Assembly: GCF_000226095.1 (NCBI RefSeq)
Contig: NC_016472.1
Span: 4,030,001 to 4,094,000, forward strand
Origin: Thermothelomyces thermophilus ATCC 42464
Taxonomy: Eukaryota; Ascomycota; Sordariomycetes; Sordariales; Chaetomiaceae
Length of the DNA: 64,000 nucleotides
Direction: 5' to 3'
Shown here: positions 45,591 through 54,963 of the stretch, piece by piece
How the letters are laid out: every line of letters begins with the position of its first letter
How positions within the stretch are numbered: the first letter of the stretch is position 1
Program-made: the position numbers and the translations under genes
Notes under the pieces: generated by a model
The model's database searches: none
The model's input: the letters and a program-made list of their open reading frames with translations, nothing else
Told to the model about the DNA's origin: nothing

Positions 45591-47460
45591 TTACACCTGA
45601 TATGTCGACGCAGAAACATTGCCGCCACGTCCGGTCCAGTTGACGTGGATGTCCTTGCCCTCCGGGTACTTTTCATTCGCCGCCTCGGGCTTGATCCGGA
45701 AAGTGTGGGCACCGAAGTAGTCACGCTGCGCCTGCAGCAGGTTGGCCGGCAGGTCCTTGGTGCGGTAGCCATCGAACCACGACAGGGCCGTCGAGAAAGC
45801 CGGGGTCGGGATGCCGAGGTAGGCAGCCGTGGCAACGACATCTCTCCAACCGGGCTGCGCCTTGTGGATGGCCTTGTTGAAGAAATCGTCGAAGAGCAGG
45901 TTCTCGAGATCCGGGTTGTTGCGGTACGCCGCCGTGATGTCCTTAAGGAAGACGGAGCGGATGATGCATCCGCCGCGCCACATGAGGGCGATCGAGGGCT
46001 TGTTGAGCTTCCAGCCGTACTCACGGGCAGCCTCCTGCATGAGCATGAAGCCCTGGGCATACGAGATGATCTTGGACGCGTAGAGGGCCTGCTCGAGATC
46101 CTCCAGGAATTGCTCCTTGTTTCCTTCGAAGGTCTTCTGGCGGCTGACATACTGGAGCTTGGTCGACGCCTTGACACGCTCGTCCTTGATGCCAGACAGG
46201 CAACGGGCAAGGACGGCTTCGGCGATAAGAGTGACCGGGATGCCCAGGTCCAGAGCGTTGACAGAAGTCCACTTGCCGGTACCCTTTTGGCCGGCCTTGT
46301 CGAGGATCTTCTCGACAAGCGGGACGCCATCGTCGTCGTTGAAATACAGAATGTCCCGGGTAATCTCGATCAGGAAGGAGTCCAGGACTCCCTGATTCCA
46401 CTTGGCAAAGACGTCGCCGATCTCCTTGCTGGTCATGCCGAGGCCGCGCTTCATGATGTCGTACGCCTGTCACGCGCTCGTCAGTCGCCCACGCCTCACC
46501 AGATGGGACACCGACGTGTTCGCTGTACTTACCTCGCAGATGAGCTGCATGTCGCCGTACTCAATACCGTTGTGCACCATCTTGACGTAGTGACCAGCAC
46601 CTTCGTCGCCGACCCACTCGCAGCAGGCCTCGCCCTCGCTCTTGGCAGCAATGCTCTGGAAGATGTCCTTGATGTAAGGCCAGGCCTCCTCGTTGCCGCC
46701 GGGCATCAGAGAGGGGCCGTACCGAGCACCCTCCTCGCCGCCGGAAACACCGGAGCCGACGAAGCGGATGCCCTTGGAGGCGAGGTACTTTGTCCTGCGG
46801 TTTGAGTCGGGGAAGTGCGAGTTGCCGCCGTCGATGATGATGTCGCCAGCCTCGAGCAGAGGCAGCAGAGTCTCAATCCAGTCGTCTACGGGCTTGCCAG
46901 CTTGGACGAGGAGCATGACGCGGCGGGGGCGCTTCAGCTTGGAGACGAACTCCTCGACCGAATGAGCGCCGACGATCGACTTGCCCTTGGCCTCGTTGGC
47001 AAGGAAAACGTCGACCTTGGACACGGTGCGGTTGAACGCGCAAACAGTGAAGCCGTGGTCAGCCATGTTCAGGATCAGGTTTTGGCCCCTGCACCCCGAG
47101 GTCAGCGTCAATCCGGCCGAGCCGGTTCTGGTGAGCATTGGAAGTTGGGGCGGCAACTTACATGACGGCCAGGCCGATGAGGCCGATATCAGCGCTGGCA
47201 CCATTGTTAGCATTTTCATCGGACTGTAGCAGAGAGGTGCCCGCTTTGGGAGCGCCGCCAACGTTGATGTTCGCTAGGCGAGCGCTGGAGGGGAACTCAG
47301 TATAGGTGGTTGTAGGAAAGCTCCATGCACAACGTCATGCCGGTCGTCGGCGGGCACGCATCTGCGCGACGCGCGAGATACTTCACAGACGAGGGGTTCT
47401 TGGAGGGGTAACGCGAAGGTGCGGGGTGGCTTGACATTGTACTTACACTGCGCCAGACAT
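45591..47460 (-). CDS. gnd1: 6-phosphogluconate dehydrogenase, decarboxylating
   Basis: Predicted 492-residue pentose-phosphate enzyme, exactly the usual length for the fungal enzyme. Exons are 47460-47447 (14 nt), 47194-47162 (33 nt), 47088-46533 and 46466-45591. The first two tiny exons encode MSGAV and [11 protein letters not shown]; the rest begins [24 protein letters not shown], the NADP-binding Rossmann segment. Catalytic-region motifs are intact: [33 protein letters not shown], and K and N in [21 protein letters not shown]. The C-terminal domain has [14 protein letters not shown] and ends ASTYQV. It oxidises 6-phosphogluconate to ribulose 5-phosphate, CO2 and NADPH in the cytosol. The 252-nt first intron, right after codon 4, is long for this organism and could carry regulatory sequence. 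Confidence 0.96.
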
Positions 47461-49571
47461 TGTGAAGGTTGCTGTCTAGGAGTTCTTGGGGCGTTGAGGT
47501 AGCAAACTAGAGCGTGGTCGCTGGAAGCGTTCGCTGCTGGAAAGTTCTCAACTAGTAAGACGGCAAGGAGAAATTGGCGGGGTGAAGTGGATGACGAAAC
47601 GTGCAGGTTTTAAAAGAAACGAGAGCGACCCCTCCGACATCATCGGTCAATCGCAGCTACCCAAGGATGGCAGCCACTAAGGCCACCTCACCTACGGATA
47701 ATTGATTACTCAGGAAGAAACCTCCCGATCTAGCCTCCAACGGCCGTTGTACAGTACAAAACTAAAAGTTACCTAACCTAATACGCTGATTCGGCATTTG
47801 TGTCCAAGCCCACCCCCGGCCATGCAATACTCCTCCAAACTCGTTCATGCAGAACTCGTTTTTGAGGGATCAAAGGCCGTATGCCCCGTCCGCCCAGCCC
47901 TTTCATCAGTAGCTGTACCACTCCGAGTTTGAGATTTGAACCCCTTGCCTCACTGTGAGGTCATGAGCTGCAACACGGGGGTACCCCGGAACGACCCTCA
48001 ATTGACAGGCAACTGGGCCTGGTTGACTGAAGGGGCCAAAGAAAAACCCCCCTGCCGGTACCTCCTTGGCTGCCGAATCAGCATGGGCAAGTTTAAGGGA
48101 AAGAGCTTCTAAGTGGATGTACATACATGTTCGGGCCATTTTCGCCCGGCAAGAACACGGTATGATAACCTGTTGGGTTTCGAAATTCGAGCTGCAACAG
48201 GAAGAAGCGGCACAGCCAGGCGGGTCAGGGAGCCTTCAACCCCTTCCGGTTACGGATGCCGCCATGCCGACCTGGGCAGATTGCAAAACAACAATAGTGT
48301 AATCCGTACACTACGCAGTCCTAGTAGTTTCAGTTTCGGTTTACTTGACAGGTTCCACTTGACAGGTTCCTCACTCCCCTCTCCACGCTTGGCAAGCTGC
48401 CTTCGTTCAATTTTGTTATCTTGCCGCACTTGCGCCTCTGGGCTGGTCGACGTACAGAGTAAATTGATAGACAAATACGGCCCTTCCATCCGGCAGTCTC
48501 CGCGGATCGTTCGGAATTACACAGCAGAAACCTTGCTGGCCGCGCGCTTCGGATGGTGTGTAATCCGAATGTGCCTGGCCGTAATTCAACTTAACTCCTT
48601 GAGAGGTGTGCCCCCCACGCTCCCAAGACTCTCGCGGTTCCGCGGGGTTGATGGCCACCCCACCAAAGCCTCCCAATTGTTTTACCCAAATTCCCGCACC
48701 TAGTTTTGCCGGCCCAATGGGACAGTGACGAACTGTGGCCGGGGAGGGGCGAAGAATTCTCTGCCTCCGATGTTGATGTGTCCGCTCTGAACATTTCGTT
48801 GAGTCTTCGAAGCGATGTTTCCATTGCTTTCATCGAAGATGTACAGCTCACCATGGTTGGGTTCGGCCGGAGGGGGGGGGGGGGGGGGGACCGGAAAGAA
48901 ATACGGATAATTACCAAGTTAATTTCCGTTTCCGCTTAAACTCCGCTCTGCACTCCGCACTGCGTAAGGGAGCAGGCTTTACATTTTCTCCCAACCTCTC
49001 TCATCTATCTGTATTACCGTACAGAGTGTTTTGACCTTTCAAACGCCTCTCGCCTCCTTACGAATATGCCCTAAATCGGCGCAGTATTCTGAGGCCCAAA
49101 GTTCTATCCTAGCGAAAACAGACAAGTAGTTGAAGAATCACTCAAGCTTACTCCACAACCTGCTGACCAAGCACGAACTGCTCGGCTCGACTCCGCCTAC
49201 CCCGCTACACTTCGGGAAGCATGACGCAACGTTAGCTAAATACACAGTGGGATCATTTAAGGAAACTAGGGGTAGGTCTGTGGGATCACGTGATCGTGCG
49301 ACCAGCCGCCCGCGCACCCGATGTGAGGAGCAAATGCAAGGAAGCAGGGACACCGCCACAGAGCGCGAGAGAATTCCAGCCACGATTGTTGTCCAAAAGC
49401 CAGACAGCGACCGCACCTAGTCTTGGGGATTCACGCCGTGAGCCAGGTAACTCGGTGCAAAAGGTACCTAGTACAGGAGCATAGCCGTCGCTGGACTGGG
49501 CTCAGGTACGTTTTTTTTCATCAGCGCGTTGCTGCCAACATTCTTTCCCCCGTCGGCGCAAGAAATTCATC
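47461..49571. other. divergent intergenic region
   Basis: About 2.1 kb between divergent 6PGD and RBM42-like genes. Includes a perfect tandem duplication of ACTTGACAGGTTCC (48343-48370) and an 18-G run (48872-48889). A small hairpin CCTCACTGTGAGG (near 47948) resembles part of a tRNA but lacks the rest. No gene supported. Confidence 0.5.
48872..48889. repeat. poly-G run of about 18
   Basis: An uninterrupted G tract flanked by CCGGA and ACCGG. Such tracts can fold into G-quadruplexes and are prone to sequencing error, so its length should be treated with caution. Confidence 0.8.
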
Positions 49572-50702
49572 ATGTCGTACCCGGGTCCTCCAGGTGTCTC
49601 GAAGCCATCGCATCCATCACTTCCGCCGCGTCCACCGGCCACCAAGCTCTCGGGATTCAAGCCCGCCTTTTCGCCAGCACCCACGGCCCCGGCTTCCGCC
49701 GCCGCCGGCTACACAGCACCCACACCGTCCTATCCAGGCTACGGGCCCACCGCGACACCCGCCGCCGGTTATGGCGCACCGGCTGCGACCTCGCCCTACG
49801 TGGGCAACCCTACCGCTCCCGCCATAGGCGCCGGCCGCGGAGCCTACAGCACAGCCGGAGCCTACGGCTACGCGTCCGCACCGAACTACCCACAGCAGCC
49901 TCCATACTATGGCGCCCCAGCGACGGCCAGCTACTCGACGCCCCCCCAGATTCGGAACCCCTTCCCGGCACCGGGCGGCGCGGCCGCCGACACGGACCCG
50001 GAGATGGCAGCACAAATAGCCCAGTGGCAGAGCGCGTACATGCCCAAGGATCCCAACGACCCCGCCAACAAAGCAGGCGCCGCCGCCGGCAGCCGGACGG
50101 GCACGAACACGCCCGGGGGCGCGCAGGCCGGCACGGCAGAGGCGGCCGACGGCAGCGCGAACGCGAACGCGGACGCCGACCAGAAGAAAAAGACGGTCTA
50201 CCGCGAGGGCGGCGGCAAGAAATGGCAGGACGACACGCTGCTCGAGTGGGACCCGACGCACCTGCGCCTCTTTGTCGGCAACCTCGCGGGCGAGACGACG
50301 GACGACTCCCTTCTCAAGGCCTTCTCGCGCTGGAAGAGCGTGCAAAAGGCCAAGGTGATCCGCGACAAGCGCACCAACAAGAGTAAGGGCTTCGGGTTCG
50401 TCAGCTTCAGCGACCCGGAGGACTTCTTCCAGGCAGCCAAGGAGATGAACGGCAAGTACATCCAGAGCCATCCCGTAGTGGTACGCAAGGCCAAGACGGA
50501 GATCAAGCCGGTGGTGGTCAAGGAGGAACGCAAGGGAAAGAACAACAACAACAAGAAGAGCGGGGGGAACAAGAGTGGGAGCGGAATGGGAGCCGGAAAC
50601 GACGGCACGGGGGCGTACGAGCCGCACCTCGGGCCGATGGCAGGCAGCGGCATCACCAAGCCCGGGCAAAAGACCAAGGGCGGGTTGAAGTTGCTGGGTT
50701 AA
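49572..50702 (+). CDS. RRM RNA-binding protein, RBM42-like
   Basis: Single-exon gene for a 376-residue protein. The N-terminal 150 residues are Pro/Ala/Tyr/Gly-rich (repeats such as YGAP and PTAP), low-complexity and probably disordered. A short helical segment (DPEMAAQIAQWQSAYMPKDP) is typical of the RBM42 group. One RRM domain lies at about residues 229-312, with RNP2 RLFVGNL and RNP1 SKGFGFVSF, preceded by VYREGGGKKWQDDTLLEWDPTHLR as in RBM42. The C-terminus is Lys/Gly-rich and ends GGLKLLG. It should bind RNA in the nucleus and the spliceosome; RBM42 has been found with U5/tri-snRNP particles in other eukaryotes. Function here is inferred from family. Confidence 0.88.
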   Translation: MSYPGPPGVSKPSHPSLPPRPPATKLSGFKPAFSPAPTAPASAAAGYTAPTPSYPGYGPTATPAAGYGAPAATSPYVGNPTAPAIGAGRGAYSTAGAYGYASAPNYPQQPPYYGAPATASYSTPPQIRNPFPAPGGAAADTDPEMAAQIAQWQSAYMPKDPNDPANKAGAAAGSRTGTNTPGGAQAGTAEAADGSANANADADQKKKTVYREGGGKKWQDDTLLEWDPTHLRLFVGNLAGETTDDSLLKAFSRWKSVQKAKVIRDKRTNKSKGFGFVSFSDPEDFFQAAKEMNGKYIQSHPVVVRKAKTEIKPVVVKEERKGKNNNNKKSGGNKSGSGMGAGNDGTGAYEPHLGPMAGSGITKPGQKTKGGLKLLG

Positions 50703-51235
50703 CAGTCTCGAAAGTCGGTAATGACAAACCTCGGATGAAGAGAATAATCGATCCTGATGATTTTGCGAGGGTCTTATTTTTGAGGGAAATGGGGGAGGTG
50801 GTTCTTCTGAAAAAAATAGTTAAGACGCCACAAATGCCTCGTTACTGTTGGGGGACGTAGAGCACGGAATACTGCCTTGATTTCCGGGTAGCAAGACATC
50901 GCGAGGGCGTTGAATCGAGATACAGGGCGGGGTTATTTCTTCTCTGTAACATACACAATTTTAGATAAACAAACAGGAGATACTCTATACTGCGTTGCCA
51001 AGTCCACTCTAGACCGCCGTTTGGGGTCTCACATTGAACCCTCTAACACCCCCACCCCCCCTTTTCCCTCCACACCACCACCTGTCATATGTACGAACTA
51101 GGAGACTGCTAATTAAATAACGAGAGAGGAAAAGAAGAAAAAAAAAGAAAAAGGATACACTGGTTGCCTATGTGGGTATCATAATAGTATGCCACTCAAA
51201 CACAGGAGACACTGTCATAATGCAAGACCGTTCTC
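50703..51235. other. convergent spacer
   Basis: About 530 bases between two stop codons. It holds TGATGA (near 50755) and CTGA (near 50808) strings that could suggest a C/D snoRNA, but no terminal stem is seen (see rejected items). Confidence 0.45.
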
Positions 51236-53029
51236 TCAACCAGTCCTCCCATCCCTCGCAAGTTGTCCGGCACCACTGGGTGCCGTTGACAACTCCATTC
51301 CCGGCTCGGCAACCGTATCCCCTCCGTCCGCGGTGAAGATGACCCCTTCATTCCTGTCCACGCTCCGCCGCAATAACCCCGCACTCTCCGCCTGATCATC
51401 GTCCCTGTCACTTCCGCTGCCACTGCCGCTCCCACTCTTGCTCCCGCCAGGCAAACCCCGTTCCTCCTCTTCTTCCTCCTCCACTGCCCGGGCCAGGTGC
51501 CCGCGGTGCACATCCGTCTGGGCCTCGCTGCGCATCTTGTTGATCTTGATCCAGTTGTAGGCGGCGATCGCGGCCAGCGTGATGATCAGGCCAATAACGT
51601 TGACCACGGTCATGGTATCGCCAAACACGAGCGCGGCCGCGGAGATCGTGACGGCTTCCTTGAAGATGCCCGCGATGGAGAGAGTCACGACCGACGTGCG
51701 CTTGAGCAGGGCAAACTCGGACGCGGTCATGAGGAAGGCGATGACGCCCGGGAACAGAACGATGAGCGGGGCGACGAGCAGACCTTTTTCTTCCGCGACG
51801 GTGCGGAGGCCGGCGAACAGGGCGCCGGCCCCCTCGACGGGAATGGCGATGGCGACGAGGGTGATGAACATGACGGGGGCGAGGAAGAAGATGCTGGAGA
51901 AGGGGTTCGATGTGGCCGGGTTTCGGATCAGCAGGATCTGCGTGAGCGCCCAGCGGAAGCCCGAGAAGAAGGCGGCGGCGATGACGAGCACGAACCCGCC
52001 GAGCTTGAACTCGACTTCGCCGGCAACCATCATGATCACACCGAGGGTCATGGTCGCAATGATTGCTACGAGCTTCCAGGTCGGAGCTTCGAGGCGGAAG
52101 AGGAAGGCGAAGATCAAGACAAAGGCGAGGGAGGAGGATTTGCACATTGCTACAAGAAAACGCATGCTGATTAGACGAGAGGGGAGCGCGAGAAGATTTG
52201 GCGGCCACTTAGGGAAAAAAAAAAGAAAAACTTACTGTAGAAGGTGAGGGTGATGAACTGGAGGGAGGTGTTGCCCAAGCCAATGTCCAGACCAGTCGCG
52301 ACACCGCACGGCCCGATCCTCGTGAGGTAGAACATCTTGGTCATGATGGGCCGTTCCGGCTCCGCCTCATGTCTTGACTGGCCCAGATCGGACGTATGAT
52401 GGTTGTTGTTCTTAGGCCGCATCGAGGGGAAAAAGTACAAAACTAATGAAGCTAAGGTGAACTGGACGATGAAATGCACGGCGGTGGTGAACATGGGAAA
52501 CCGAAAGTTGAGCTTGTCGGGAGAAAACATCCACTTGTTGTACTGGGAGGGCAGCGTGTTAGCACCTTGTTCCGCCGGATCGGGGGCAGTAGTGTTCCCA
52601 TACCAAGGATATTAACAAGGAAAACAAGTACCAGAGCCCAATCAGGACGGTATTGATGAAGAGGTTCTTGACGACGCTGAGGTCCGCCTCTTTCTTCTCC
52701 TCCGGGGAGATGTGGTCACCGACCACCCGCTGGTCGAGCAGCTGGTTTCTCCTCTTCTTCCTCCTCTTCCTCCGCCTGTCTCTCCCCGTCAGACCAGTCT
52801 CCTCGTCATCGTGGAGGTCCTCGTCTGTCAGACCGCCGGAATCCACCTCGCCGGGCCGTACAGACTCATTGCTGCTGCTCTCTTCGAGGATCTTGTTGTC
52901 ATCGTCCCCGGTGGGTACGGTGCGGATGGATTGAGATCTCGCTCGGTGGCGGTCATTTGTGGAGGAATTCGCGGGATTGATCAGGCTGCTTCGCCGGCGA
53001 CGGTGACCCGAAGGCGTGACGGTGTCCAT
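51236..53029 (-). CDS. TPT/SLC35-like nucleotide-sugar or phosphate-sugar transporter
   Basis: Predicted 548-residue ten-helix transporter of the drug/metabolite superfamily (triose-phosphate translocator branch, SLC35C2/Ymd8-like). Exons are 53029-52604, 52542-52236 and 52149-51236. The N-terminal 110 residues are cytosolic, basic and acidic (RKRRKKRRNQLLDQRV). TM helices then run from VVKNLFINTVLIGLWYLFSLLISLYNKW, including the TPT-family YNKW motif after TM1. KSSSLAFVLIFAFLFRLE and GFRWALTQILLI follow, and a Gly/Ser/Asp-rich tail closes the protein. The start is uncertain: 53029 is the first ATG of this frame. The frame is open upstream with conserved-looking sequence (FRSPAAGSGPGDIE), and an ATG at 53283 opens a different frame (MTVPFSPNTSF) that could be an upstream exon. 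Golgi or ER location is likely by family; the substrate is unknown. Confidence 0.82.
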
Positions 53030-54963
53030 CTCGATGTCGCCGGGGCCCGAACCCGCGGCCGGGGACCGGAAAGTGCGTGTTGACCCAGGGTGCAGGAACC
53101 GGTGCGGCGGATACTCTGGGGGCCGCTGATCCGCCAGTTTACAGGTGCTGTCGCGTGCGCCCTCGAGATGGCTGGGGAAACGGGGCTGAAGGCGGCCACG
53201 GAGTCAGGCTCGAGTTCCGAAATGGCCGTTGGGGGAGGAGAAAGGTCGGAGAAGGAAGTGTTTGGAGAAAAGGGAACCGTCATTTGTGATCAGACGGCGA
53301 GGCCTCATGATGGTCCCAATTGCACAGGCGTCGAGGGGCGGCCCAGCCAATCTTGCTAAGGCATGGGTGCCTGTGGATTCCCATTCCTGGCACGAGACAA
53401 CGTCCTGGATTGGCTTCGAGTCGGATGTCCGGCTCTTAGCTGCAAGGCCCCCCAGCTGGGTCTCAACGTGGACAGATGGGAACAGCTGAAATAGCTGCAG
53501 GGGCACGCCCGCCGAGGGGCTGCCAAGACGCTTGCTTCCCTGGCCTGCCTGGCAACGCTCTGTGCCGGCAGTGGCCGGGTCTGACTTTCCTCGCCCGAAG
53601 AAGAAAGGAGAGAGGCAGCGCTTCGTCGTCCCATGTGCTGCCTGCCATCTCCTCGTTTTGGTTCAGGATTGCGTGGGCGTTAACAAAATCCGAAATGCAT
53701 CTGCAGTGCAGTATGTACCGCGAGCCGCAAATTGAACCGGCATCAGTCCGTTTCAGTTGAGACACCTAGCGGCAAACGGCCATTTCGGAAAAAGGCCCAT
53801 CCCATGCGCTGTCCGATTGCAGCGTTCGGCAAGGGGCCTCGCCGAGGGCGTCTGCGGGCGATCATACTTCAGACCGAGCACCCCGACAGTTTCGCCCTCC
53901 TTGTGAGTGAGCAAATCTAAGTAAGGAGAGGTCAGGTGGTGTACCAACCACCTTACTAGAGTACGCTCCTGACGTCTTACGAGGGTCCGTAATCTGTACC
54001 CGACTTCTTCTGCAGAGGGCAATGCAGAACCGGGAACACCAGCCTGGGCGTTGCAACCTCAGACTCGCTCAGATAGTGTATGGATTTACTGGTGTTGCAG
54101 TAGTCATGTTGACAGCAGGCATACCTCGCCCGTTGTGTTACGATAACTTATAATTACTCCGTACTGTAGCCACCTCTGTCGCTACATTTCTCCGTGTCTT
54201 CCACACAAACACGGGTTTGTTTTTAACTAACGCGGTGGACCCTCTCAGCCTAGTGTAACCCAGCCAGCTGGGCTGCGCAATGGCCAGAACCCCGCCGCTC
54301 GCCCTGCAGTCCCCACACGCCTATCCTCCAGGTCGGCTCCGTCCAGCGGGCATGTGCTGCGTCATAGGTGATGATTGCTAAGTCGCGCCCGCTTATCCAC
54401 TTCCTTGCTACTGCGCACGCAGCAGCAAGAAAGGTACTACTGACTCGGTTAACGCTGGTAGCAGCATCCTGCAGGACCAGGTTGGGCCCTATGTTCCATT
54501 GATCAGAAGTGATGAAGAAGTCCTGTTCCGTACTGTAACTACCTTCTGAAGTGCTTAGACAGGATCGTTGTCCCGAGTCAACTTGAAGGTGACCTTTTTT
54601 GACCTGAAAGCCATCGCTGGAATACCCGGGTACCCGCTAGAAATCAGGGCTGAGAGAGCTCTAGCTACCGTACCTACCTACCTTAGGTACCTAGATAGAT
54701 ACCTGGTACCTAAGGTAAGAACCCCTCAACTCAGCGTCATTGTCCTGGTTCTTCCGCTACACACAAAGTTATGTATGCCAGTGGCCGACCCAGTCATCCA
54801 TCCAACTCCTGTTCATCCTAATATTGCACCTACCACGACTTCTTAAACACACCCTGAGCGTTGGCTTCTCTTTGCCCGCTTATTGCTCACAAGATCGCCG
54901 TGTGTGACGTGCTTATTTGCCCCAAGGAATCTCTAGGCTCAACACCGATTAGTTTTCCCCCCG
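53030..54963. other. divergent intergenic region
   Basis: About 1.9 kb between the divergent transporter and GH15 genes. The left part may include an upstream exon of the transporter (to about 53283). It holds a TACTCCGTA copy (54155-54163) and a perfect 12-bp hairpin (54680-54716) in a block of GTACCT-type strings. No other coding sequence is supported. Confidence 0.5.
54680..54716. repeat. 12-bp perfect inverted repeat (hairpin)
   Basis: The arms are ACCTTAGGTACC (54680-54691) and GGTACCTAAGGT (54705-54716), perfect complements around a 13-nt loop. They sit about 250 bases upstream of the GH15 start, in a block where ACCT/AGGT strings recur. It could be a terminator-like hairpin, a palindromic factor site or a remnant of a repeat. 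Confidence 0.6.

Noticed and set aside
47925-47990. tRNA-like string (GGTTCAAATC plus CCTCACTGTGAGG hairpin on the minus strand)
   Set aside because: The putative T stem does not pair, no acceptor stem of seven pairs can be formed, and D-arm bases are missing.
48343-48370. tandem duplication of ACTTGACAGGTTCC as an insertion footprint
   Set aside because: Only two abutting copies with no inserted sequence between them. Simple slippage or local duplication is enough to explain it.
50750-50815. possible C/D-box snoRNA (TGATGA and CTGA about 50 bases apart)
   Set aside because: No terminal stem flanks the boxes, no C'/D' boxes are visible, and the location in a convergent spacer gives no support.
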